A stretch of 41,517 nucleotides of DNA from 66-474 sp035606235. GTDB lineage: Bacteria; Pseudomonadota; Gammaproteobacteria; Xanthomonadales; Rhodanobacteraceae. Both the position numbers and the translations under genes were made by a program. The stretch's first letter is position 1, and every line of letters starts with the position of its first letter. Shown here in pieces: positions 23,409 through 30,120 of this stretch. The notes beneath the pieces were generated by a model, which worked only from the letters and a program-made list of their open reading frames with translations, did not search any database and had not been told where the DNA came from. The stretch covers positions 1-41,517 of the forward strand of contig DATNFU010000050.1 of the NCBI GenBank assembly GCA_035606235.1, written 5' to 3'.

Positions 23409-24044
23409 CTACGCTTCAAAGCGCCCATTGCGCAGGAAAGCCGTGGTTTGCCTCGCCGCGGTGGCCGACAGCAGCAAACCAAGGTGGGTCGCAGGCACCA
23501 CGCAATGATCGGCGATGCCTGGAAGCTGCGTTTCCGCCACCGCGACCGTGCCGTCGTGGGCGCCGCTGAAATTGCCCAGCCACGCGCCCGGCCCATGCGG
23601 CATCGAGCCCGCGATCACGCCCACCTCGCGTGCGCCGTTCCAGGCGGGAATGCCGTCGAGCAGCGCACGCATGCTGTAGCCGAGCATGCGCGCACCCAGT
23701 GGCCACTGCAGCAGACCACGTGCCGCCGCGCTGCCGGTCAGCGGCGTGCCGAGACACACGATCCGGCCGGGCGGCAAATCCTCCGCATCGCGCACGCATT
23801 CCAGCGCGACGATGCCGCCCAGGCTGTGCCCGACCAGATGCACGCGGCGTGGCGCCGGTCGGCTTCCCATCAAGGCGCGCATCGCCGAGCGCAGTTGGAG
23901 CAACGAACGCTGCGGCTGCGCGACGACACTGGCGTACTCGAAATCCTGTACCGCGAAGCCCGCGCGCAGCAAGCGCCGGCGCAGCGCAAGCATCGAGAAC
24001 CCGCGCAACCACAGGCCATGCAGAAGGATGACGTGTTCGGTCAC
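23409..24044 (-). CDS. Alpha/beta hydrolase (esterase/lipase-like)
   Basis: A protein of 211 residues. The oxyanion-hole strand VILLHGLWLRGFSM lies at the N-terminus, and the nucleophile elbow GHSLGG (Ser in VHLVGHSLGGIVALE) sits near residue 80. A C-terminal His is in VPATHLGLLLS, and Asp of GAHDGTVAVAE is a plausible acid. The family resembles PGAP1-like or serine esterase proteins; no substrate can be named, and no signal peptide is seen, so it should be cytoplasmic. The start is GTG at 24044, overlapping the aspS stop as GTGA, which couples its translation to aspartyl-tRNA synthetase. Longer readings of this frame run antisense to nothing real but inside aspS and are not genuine. Confidence 0.88.
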   Translation of the reverse strand: MTEHVILLHGLWLRGFSMLALRRRLLRAGFAVQDFEYASVVAQPQRSLLQLRSAMRALMGSRPAPRRVHLVGHSLGGIVALECVRDAEDLPPGRIVCLGTPLTGSAAARGLLQWPLGARMLGYSMRALLDGIPAWNGAREVGVIAGSMPHGPGAWLGNFSGAHDGTVAVAETQLPGIADHCVVPATHLGLLLSATAARQTTAFLRNGRFEA

Positions 24045-25810
24045 TTCGTTGCGGCGTCTGCCCGCACCTGCACGTGCAACTCCTTCAACTGCGCGTCCGG
24101 CACGCTGGATGGTGCATCGGTCATCAGATCCTGCGCACTGGTGGTCTTGGGGAACGCGATCACGTCGCGGATGGATTCGGTGCCGGCCATCAGCGCGGCG
24201 ATGCGGTCGATGCCAAAGGCAATGCCGCCGTGCGGCGGCGCGCCGAGCGTCAGCGCCTTCAGCAGGAAGCCGAATTTCGCCTGCGCTTCTTCCGCGCCGA
24301 TGCCCAGCAATTCGAACACCGCACTCTGCATTTCCGGCCGATGGATGCGGATGGAACCGCCGCCGATTTCGGAACCATTCAACACCATGTCGTAACCACG
24401 CGATACCGCGGTGGACGCGCGCGCGCGCAAGTCGTCCACGTCGTCCACGGCAGGCGCCGTGAACGGATGATGCAGGGCGACAAAACGCTTTTCGTTGTCG
24501 TCGTATTCGAACATCGGGAAATCGGTGACCCAGAGCGGCTTCCAGCCCTCCCCGACCAGCCCGCGGTCGCGTGCGACCTTCAGGCGCAACGCGCCCATGA
24601 AGTCGCTTACGATCTTCCACGTGCCGGCGCCGAACAGCAGCAGATCGCCGCTGCTCGCGCGGGTGAGTTCGAGGATTTTCGCCAGCGCCGCATCGTCGAG
24701 GAACTTCGCAACCGGCGAGTTGACGCCGTCGCGCGCCTTCGCGGCGTCTTCGACCTTCATCCACGCCAGACCTTTCGCTCCGTATTTGGCCGCATAGACG
24801 GCCAGATCGTCGAGCTGCTTGCGCGACAGATCAGCGCCGCCAGGCACGCGCAGCGCGGCCACGCGGCCATGCGGATCATTGGCGGCCTCGGCGAACACCT
24901 TGAACTCGACGTGCTTCACCGCATCGGCGATGTCCACCAGCTCCATCGCGACGCGGAGGTCCGGCTTGTCCGAACCGAAGCGGCGCATGGCTTCTTCGTA
25001 GGTCATGCGCGGGAACGGATCGGCGAGTTCGACACCGATCACCTCCTTGAACACGTGCCGGATCAGCGCCTCCACGCAATCCTGCACGTCGCGTTCCCGG
25101 ACGAACGCGAACTCCATGTCGAGCTGGGTGAATTCCGGTTGGCGATCGGCGCGCAGGTCCTCGTCGCGGAAGCAGCGCGCGATCTGGTAGTAGCGGTCGA
25201 AGCCGGCCATCATCAGAATCTGCTTGAACAACTGCGGCGACTGCGGCAGCGCATAGAACTGCCCCGCGTGCACGCGTGAAGGCACCAGATAATCGCGCGC
25301 CCCTTCCGGCGTGGCCTTGGTGAGGATCGGCGTCTCGATATCCTGGAAGCCGCGCGCATCCAGCCAGTTGCGCAAGCTCCGCACCAGCTTGATCCGCTTG
25401 CGCATCATCTGCTGCATTTCGGGACGGCGCAGGTCGAGGTAGCGGTAAGTCATCCGCATGTCCTCGTTCGGATTTTCGTGCAGCGCGAACGGCAGATTCT
25501 TCGCGGGATTGAGCAGTTCGATCTTTTCGGCCAGCACTTCGTAGCGGCCGGTGGCGATCTTCTCGTTGACGTTGCTGCGCTCGCGCACCAGACCGCTGAC
25601 GCGCAGGCAATCCTCGTAACCGACCTTGCTGGCGATCGCGAACAGCTCCCCGTGGTCAGGGTCGGCCACGATCTGAACGATGCCTTCGTGGTCGCGCAGA
25701 TCGATGAATACCACACCGCCGTGGTCGCGGCGCGCATCCGCCCACCCGCACAGGCTGACGCGCTGGCCGAGCGTGCCCTCGCCGATCTGGCCGCAATAAT
25801 GGGTACGCAT
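24041..25810 (-). CDS. aspS: Aspartyl-tRNA synthetase
   Basis: A class II synthetase of 589 residues. The anticodon-binding OB fold lies at the N-terminus (GQRVSLCGWADARRDHGGVVFIDLRDHEGIVQIV). Class II motif 1 is in LRRPEMQQMMRKRIKLVRSLRNWLDARGFQDIETPIL, motif 2 in YYQIARCFRDEDLRADRQPEFTQLDMEF, and motif 3 in GIAFGIDRIAALM. The bacterial GAD insertion domain lies between motifs 2 and 3 (about 290-420). QSPQLFKQILMMAGFDRYYQ is the aspartate-binding region. Start at 25810 gives the standard MRTHYCGQI N-terminus. Whether it charges only tRNA-Asp or also tRNA-Asn depends on the presence of GatCAB and asnS elsewhere. Confidence 0.98.
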   Translation of the reverse strand: MRTHYCGQIGEGTLGQRVSLCGWADARRDHGGVVFIDLRDHEGIVQIVADPDHGELFAIASKVGYEDCLRVSGLVRERSNVNEKIATGRYEVLAEKIELLNPAKNLPFALHENPNEDMRMTYRYLDLRRPEMQQMMRKRIKLVRSLRNWLDARGFQDIETPILTKATPEGARDYLVPSRVHAGQFYALPQSPQLFKQILMMAGFDRYYQIARCFRDEDLRADRQPEFTQLDMEFAFVRERDVQDCVEALIRHVFKEVIGVELADPFPRMTYEEAMRRFGSDKPDLRVAMELVDIADAVKHVEFKVFAEAANDPHGRVAALRVPGGADLSRKQLDDLAVYAAKYGAKGLAWMKVEDAAKARDGVNSPVAKFLDDAALAKILELTRASSGDLLLFGAGTWKIVSDFMGALRLKVARDRGLVGEGWKPLWVTDFPMFEYDDNEKRFVALHHPFTAPAVDDVDDLRARASTAVSRGYDMVLNGSEIGGGSIRIHRPEMQSAVFELLGIGAEEAQAKFGFLLKALTLGAPPHGGIAFGIDRIAALMAGTESIRDVIAFPKTTSAQDLMTDAPSSVPDAQLKELHVQVRADAATK

Positions 25811-25875
25811 CAAACACCGACTCCGCAAGAGACAAACGGAGGATGCTAAGCGGAGTGGTGTTGCGGCGCAAACGA

Positions 25876-25902
25876 AAACGCCCGGCAGTGCGCCGGGCGT
25901 TT
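25876..25902 (-). terminator. Rho-independent terminator after the DUF3011 gene
   Basis: An 11-base perfect stem (AAACGCCCGGC with GCCGGGCGTTT) closes a 5-base loop. On the minus strand the stem is followed by a T-rich tail (TTTTCGTTT, partly in the stem). It lies between the DUF3011 gene and aspS on the same strand, so it isolates aspS from upstream transcription. Confidence 0.85.
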
Positions 25903-25975
25903 GCAAAGGTGAAGCTGCATGCGGGTGCAGACTTGGGGATGCAAGCTCCCGGAGCGCTGTCGCCCCGCAAGAAAT

Positions 25976-26521
25976 CTACCAGCGGCGATCAATCAGGAAG
26001 GTGCCCGCGCACCCCTGGTCGACCCATACGCCCGCACGGTTGAAGCCCCAGGTGCGGCCTTCAATGCAGGCGGCATTGGAGGTCTGGCGACGCAGCATCA
26101 CGCGGCCGCTGCGGCCAACATCAACTTGGCACAACTGATAGTTGTAACCCGAACTGCTGCAGCTGACTTCAAAGCGGCGATTCCAATCCGGACCCGGCCG
26201 CCAGCCGCCGCCCGCAACGACTTCCGCCATTGGCGCGAAACGTCCGCGGCAACCGTTATTCACCCACAAGCTGCCGTGGCGGATGCCCCAGGTCTGCCCA
26301 CGCACGCAGGCGGTGGACGACAACTGCTCCACTAGCTGCGCACCGCCACGCCATGGCATGTCGCAGCGATTGTAGCGGCCATCCTGGCTTTCGCAGACAA
26401 CGGTCGGGCCACGATCGTTGCGATCGTAATGCCCGGGGCCGTTGCTGTAGACAGTCTGGGCACCGGCGCTGGCAGCGGCGGAAAGGACAAATGTGACAAC
26501 TAATCCGGTAATGACACGCAT
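25976..26521 (-). CDS. Secreted DUF3011 protein with two repeats
   Basis: A protein of 181 residues with a signal peptide (VITGLVVTFVLSAAASAGAQ). It contains two copies of a roughly 55-residue module. Copy one is VVCESQDGRYNRCDMPWRGG through ACVRGQTWGI and LWVNNGCRGRF. Copy two is VSCSSSGYNYQLCQVDVGRS through ACIEGRTWGF and VWVDQGCAGTF. Each has four cysteines, probably two disulfides, and the TWG...G.WV..GC.G.F end typical of DUF3011. The family is common in Xanthomonadales and has no known function; it looks like a small periplasmic or surface binding domain. The ATG at 26521 has AAAGGAAG well placed upstream; the earlier in-frame start lacks that. Confidence 0.85.
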   Translation of the reverse strand: MRVITGLVVTFVLSAAASAGAQTVYSNGPGHYDRNDRGPTVVCESQDGRYNRCDMPWRGGAQLVEQLSSTACVRGQTWGIRHGSLWVNNGCRGRFAPMAEVVAGGGWRPGPDWNRRFEVSCSSSGYNYQLCQVDVGRSGRVMLRRQTSNAACIEGRTWGFNRAGVWVDQGCAGTFLIDRRW

Positions 26522-26613
26522 GGCACGACTTCCTTTCGCGATGGATAACAACTCCAGTCTCGGCATGCCGTTCTGAACGGAAGCTGGCGCGCTTCAGCCA
26601 CTTCGCATTTCGT

Positions 26614-26967
26614 TCAGCCGGAGGGAGTTCCGCCCGACGCGGGCGCGGGCGAAGCTGAAGGCGCGGGCTTGGCCGCGCCGGCTTCCGCCGGCTTCGATGC
26701 GGCCGATTCTGTCTTGCCGCCTTCGGATTCCTTCTTTTTGGCCGGCGGCTCGTCGGCGCCGGCGAGATTGCGCTTCTTGTCTTTGTCTGATTTGAAATCG
26801 GTCTCATACCAGCCGCTGCCGGCCAGCCGGAACGATGGCGCGGTCACTTGCCGCTTCACTGCCGCCGCACCGCATTCCGGGCACTGGTCGGGATCAGGAT
26901 CGGACAACTTCTGCAAGCGATCGAAACGGTGTTCGCAGGCTTCGCAACGGAAAGCGTAGATGGGCAT
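26614..26967 (-). CDS. FmdB family zinc ribbon protein
   Basis: A protein of 117 residues. The N-terminal zinc ribbon is MPIYAFRCEACEHRFDRLQKLSD...DQCPECGAAAVKRQVTAPSFRLAG, with two CxxC pairs. GSGWYETDFK follows, as in the family. The C-terminal half is low-complexity Lys/Glu/Ala/Pro/Ser (KKKESEGGKTESAASKPAEAG). Proteins of this family are putative regulators; they often lie just before aspS in gammaproteobacteria, and here only the DUF3011 gene with its terminator comes between. Start ATG at 26967 is the family's MPIY start. Confidence 0.9.
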   Translation of the reverse strand: MPIYAFRCEACEHRFDRLQKLSDPDPDQCPECGAAAVKRQVTAPSFRLAGSGWYETDFKSDKDKKRNLAGADEPPAKKKESEGGKTESAASKPAEAGAAKPAPSASPAPASGGTPSG

Positions 26968-27034
26968 GGTCGCGAAAAGGTTTCGGGGGGTTCGCACAGT
27001 TTGGGGGTCACACGCCGCAAATCAAGCGGGTGGC

Positions 27035-27046
27035 GCACCCGGGTGC
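27035..27046. promoter_or_regulatory. Perfect 12-base palindrome in a divergent promoter region
   Basis: GCACCCGGGTGC is a perfect palindrome in the 203-base gap between the divergent fmdB-like and CsgG-like genes. Dimeric regulators bind such sites. I see no convincing promoter hexamers around it, so the role as operator is inference. The palindrome could also arise by chance in GC-rich DNA. The rest of 26968-27170 shows no gene. Confidence 0.3.
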
Positions 27047-27170
27047 AAGCCGCGGGCCGACTGAACCGGAATTGGGCAACAACTGGCGTAGAAAACGGAC
27101 AGTCGCCCGGCCAATGCTCCATGGCTGACGCGCGGCAGCGGCCCGCCCCATCCCAGACGGAGGAAACGAC

Positions 27171-27896
27171 ATGAAACGTGCACTCTCGATATATGCGCTT
27201 GGCACTCTGTCATTGGCGGTCAGCGCCGGCGCGCTGGCGCAGGGCCGGCCTACCGTGGCCGTGATCGATTTCACCAACGACGGCAGCGGCGCGAGCTGGT
27301 TTCATGGCGACGTCGGCCACCAGCTTGCCAACGTGCTCAGCAATGAGCTGAGCTCCAGCGGTGATTTCAATGTGGTCGAGCGGCAAAAGGTCAACGCCGT
27401 GCTGGCCGAGCAGGATTTCGCCAATTCCGGCCGCGTGCGCAAGGGCACCGGCCCACGCACCGGCAACATTACCGGCGCGCACTATCTGATCACCGGTGCG
27501 ATCGCGTCCTACACCGAGAACACTTCCAATACCGGCGGCGGCGTCAGTTTCGCGGGCTTTCATGTGGGCGGGGGGAAAAGCGAAGCCTACGTCGCGATCG
27601 ATCTGCGCGTGGTGGATGCGGAAACTTCCGAAGTGGTGTTCTCGCGCACGGTCGAGGGCCGCAGCAGCGACAGCAGCATGGATGTCGGAGGCATGAGCTG
27701 GAACGGCGTCGGCGGCGACTTCCATCAGTCCAAGACCACCCCGGCCAGCAAGGCCGTGCGCGCGGCATTGGTGGAAGCATCCGATTATCTCGACTGCGCA
27801 ATGGTCAAGCGCGATGGCTGCATGGCGAGCTTCGACGCCAAGGAACAGCGGCGACACCAGAGCGACAAGGATGCGCTGAATCTCGACGGCGGTTGA
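27171..27896 (+). CDS. CsgG/HfaB-like secreted protein
   Basis: A protein of 241 residues. A signal peptide ends near ALAQG; there is no lipobox, unlike true CsgG. The mature part has the CsgG fold pattern: PTVAVIDFTNDGSG, GHQLANVLSNELSSSGDFNVVERQKVNAVLAEQDF, GAHYLITGAIASYTE, then a Gly-rich stretch (NTGGGVSFAGFHVGGGKSEAYVAIDLRVVDAETSEVVFSRTVEGRSS). In CsgG the corresponding hairpins form the outer-membrane barrel. CsgG is the curli subunit export pore and HfaB anchors holdfast. GGAGG lies 7 bases before the ATG. Two secreted low-complexity proteins follow on the same strand within 500 bases, which suggests export or surface assembly. Without the lipid anchor it may instead be a soluble periplasmic relative. 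Confidence 0.85.
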   Translation: MKRALSIYALGTLSLAVSAGALAQGRPTVAVIDFTNDGSGASWFHGDVGHQLANVLSNELSSSGDFNVVERQKVNAVLAEQDFANSGRVRKGTGPRTGNITGAHYLITGAIASYTENTSNTGGGVSFAGFHVGGGKSEAYVAIDLRVVDAETSEVVFSRTVEGRSSDSSMDVGGMSWNGVGGDFHQSKTTPASKAVRAALVEASDYLDCAMVKRDGCMASFDAKEQRRHQSDKDALNLDGG

Positions 27897-27954
27897 TCGC
27901 GCCAATGAAGCGCGCGCCGTAGTCGCGACGTGCCGCCTCCACCAAGGATTTCAA

Positions 27955-28335
27955 ATGAACTTTCGTATCTCTGTCAGACATCGTGCGCTCGCACCGGCCG
28001 CACTCGTCGCACTGGCGTTTGGAATCAGCGTCGACGCGCACGCGCAATATACCTACCCCGGCACCGCGAGCAGCAGCAGTTCAAGCAGCGGTTATCCCGG
28101 CTCGCCTGCAACGGATGCCAAGCGGCACGAAGCGCAAGCGCAGGGACCAGGCAATCCGGGAGCATCGGGCTATACCTATGGCGGAAGCAGCGGGCAACCA
28201 CCCGGCAATTCCGCCGATGCCAAGCGGCACGAAACCCATGCGCACCAAGCCGGCGGGCCGCCGCACGGCAACCCCGCGCAGCCACCGCAACCGCCCGCTC
28301 CGGGCAGCAGCGGCGCGCATCCGCCTGGCGGCTAA
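27955..28335 (+). CDS. Small secreted low-complexity protein with QYTYPGT start
   Basis: I do not recognise a family. The protein has 126 residues, with a signal peptide (LAPAALVALAFGISVDAHA) predicted to be cut just before QYTYPGTASSSSSSSG. The mature chain is rich in Gly, Ser, Pro, Ala and His. It has two copies of a short motif, ATDAKRHEAQAQGPGNP and SADAKRHETHAHQAGGP, each after a YPGS/PPGNS-like turn. It contains no cysteine and probably stays unfolded or forms an extended polymer. AAGGA precedes the ATG. The next gene starts its mature part with the same QYTYPGT, so the two are related at that end and probably use the same export or docking step, perhaps via the CsgG-like protein 58 bases upstream. 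Confidence 0.7.
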   Translation: MNFRISVRHRALAPAALVALAFGISVDAHAQYTYPGTASSSSSSSGYPGSPATDAKRHEAQAQGPGNPGASGYTYGGSSGQPPGNSADAKRHETHAHQAGGPPHGNPAQPPQPPAPGSSGAHPPGG

Positions 28336-28389
28336 GCACGAGCAACCATCGCACAACCCACGCTTCGATCACCCGATCAGGAGACCACG

Positions 28390-29994
28390 ATGAATGCGCA
28401 ATTGCTTTTCTTTCGCACCCAGCCTTCACCACTCGCGCTGAGCGCAGCCGTCGCACTGGCGCTCGCGCTGAGCGCACCCGCGCAGGCGCAATACACCTAC
28501 CCCGGCACCGTCAGCAGCAGCGCACGTTCCGCGCATATCAGTCCGGCGCGTGCGGGTGTCAATCCCGCCGCCCCTGTACAAACCGGCAACCAACCCTGCC
28601 CCGCAGGTGATACAGAAAACTCGCAGGGCACCTGCATGCAGGGAGGAGGCTCACCGCCCTCCTATGGTGATCCCAGCACTCGTTCCAATTCCGGCAACGG
28701 CGACTCTGGTACCGGCGGCAGCCAAAGTGGTTACGGGTATCCCGCACCGCGCGCGGTCAACGGCATCCATCCGATTCGTGCGCACACGCCGGTGCGCGCC
28801 AATGCGCCGGCGACCGGCGGATACGGCAACGGCAATCCGAGCATGCAGCGCGGTGAAGCCTGCCCGCCCGGCAGCATGTGCGCGACACCGGTGCGGGCCA
28901 ATGGCAGCGGATCGGTCTCAGACCAAGCAAGCAGCGCTTACGGCGCGGGCGAAGCCTACGGCTCGGCCTCAATGACTGCGCAGCAAGCCAACGCCACCCA
29001 GCCGGTTGCGACCGGCGGCAAGGCGACGATCAGCCCGGTGCAGGCTGGTGCGCACGGCGCTCTGAATTACGGCACCTCGCAAAGCGCGAGCAGCTTTCGC
29101 AACACCGCCGCCGGAAACTCGAGTGGTCCGAACATGAACCCGACCGGCCAGCAAAATTCGTTCACCGGGCCGAATGGGCAGAAGGTGAACATGGGCGGCA
29201 CCCAAAGCTTCACCGGACCGAATGGTCAAAAGCAGACGATCGGCGGCGGCCCGGATATGAATAATCTCGGCGGCGGTTACGGTCATCAGAAAGGCACCGG
29301 GATGAACATGGGCGGCACCGTTTCATACTCCAACGGCTCCGGCAGCATGACGCAAACCGGCAGCGCGCCCGGGATGGCCAGCGGGAACGGGCTGAACATG
29401 AACAACGGCGGAGTAGCGGGTGTCAGCGAGGGTGCCGATGGAGGCAATAGCAAACTTAAGAATTACGACGACCAGCGCAATCCAGATGGAAGCCCGAAAG
29501 CGACTAGCAGCGATTCGAACAGCAGTGGATTCCATCCAATTGATGCGATAGAGAACGCTCTCACTGGCAAGAGCGGCAAATCTACGCCTGATGCCGGCTC
29601 CGGATCGAAAAGCGGCGTCAACAACTCGGCTGACGGAATGGACCCCAACAAAACTTATAAGGTGTCCAATCCCAACGCAGTCCATGTAAAGAAATCTGGC
29701 GGCGAAATGCCTGCTGATATGGGCCCGGCTTACGGCCCCGGCGAAGTGGTGAGCGGCACCGGCAAGGTCGTGCAACCTGGCAAGCCTGGTGGCTCGGATG
29801 TCGGGGGCGGCCAGGGCTCGGATTCCGGCACATCCGGGGGCGGCACCAACAAGAACAACGCCACCGGCGCTTACCTGGCGCCTTCCGGTCAGGATGTGAC
29901 GAAGGGTCCCAAACCGAAAGAGGTAGGCGTGCTGAAGACCAACTACAACGGCAAGCTCGGCGTCACCGATCCGCAAGAAAACGGCGGACACTGA
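28390..29994 (+). CDS. Large secreted Gly/Asn/Ser-rich protein with QYTYPGT start
   Basis: Family not recognised. The protein has 534 residues with a signal peptide (LSAAVALALALSAPAQA). The mature start is QYTYPGTVSSSARSAH, matching the preceding gene's product. Two Cys-pair motifs appear early (QPCPAGDTENSQGTC and EACPPGSMCATP). From residue 257 there is a 16-residue tandem repeat: SFTGPNGQKVNMGGTQ then SFTGPNGQKQTIGGGP, followed by looser copies (MNMGGTVSYSNGSGSM). The rest is Gly/Ser/Asn/Asp/Pro-rich with few hydrophobic residues. Strand-turn (GPNG)-strand repeats fit a surface fibre, matrix or amyloid-like protein; that is inference. The stretch around 29440-29710 has visibly lower GC than its neighbours. 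A strong hairpin follows the stop (30003-30030). Confidence 0.72.
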   Translation: MNAQLLFFRTQPSPLALSAAVALALALSAPAQAQYTYPGTVSSSARSAHISPARAGVNPAAPVQTGNQPCPAGDTENSQGTCMQGGGSPPSYGDPSTRSNSGNGDSGTGGSQSGYGYPAPRAVNGIHPIRAHTPVRANAPATGGYGNGNPSMQRGEACPPGSMCATPVRANGSGSVSDQASSAYGAGEAYGSASMTAQQANATQPVATGGKATISPVQAGAHGALNYGTSQSASSFRNTAAGNSSGPNMNPTGQQNSFTGPNGQKVNMGGTQSFTGPNGQKQTIGGGPDMNNLGGGYGHQKGTGMNMGGTVSYSNGSGSMTQTGSAPGMASGNGLNMNNGGVAGVSEGADGGNSKLKNYDDQRNPDGSPKATSSDSNSSGFHPIDAIENALTGKSGKSTPDAGSGSKSGVNNSADGMDPNKTYKVSNPNAVHVKKSGGEMPADMGPAYGPGEVVSGTGKVVQPGKPGGSDVGGGQGSDSGTSGGGTNKNNATGAYLAPSGQDVTKGPKPKEVGVLKTNYNGKLGVTDPQENGGH

Positions 29995-30002
29995 TTGCGC
30001 AA

Positions 30003-30030
30003 CACGGCGGGCGCATTTTCGCCCGCCGTG
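30003..30030 (+). terminator. Hairpin terminator after the QYTYPGT gene
   Basis: CACGGCGGGCG and CGCCCGCCGTG form an 11-base perfect stem with a 6-base loop (CATTTT), 9 bases after the stop. The following CTTGTC is only weakly T-rich. It lies between convergent genes and could act on both strands. Confidence 0.7.
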
Positions 30031-30087
30031 CTTGTCGCAAGACCAGTCGGGAAATGGGAAACCGAACCTCTAGAAACCCGGAGAGGC

Positions 30088-30115
30088 TTGCCCTGATCGT
30101 TCATCTCCAGGGCAA
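30088..30115 (-). terminator. Possible hairpin terminator of yheS
   Basis: TTGCCCTG and CAGGGCAA form a perfect 8-base stem with a 12-base loop just past the yheS stop. No T-run follows, so it may be a processing or stability hairpin. Three loose 7-base units (30046-30066) lie beside it. Confidence 0.4.
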
Positions 30116-30120
30116 ACCCC

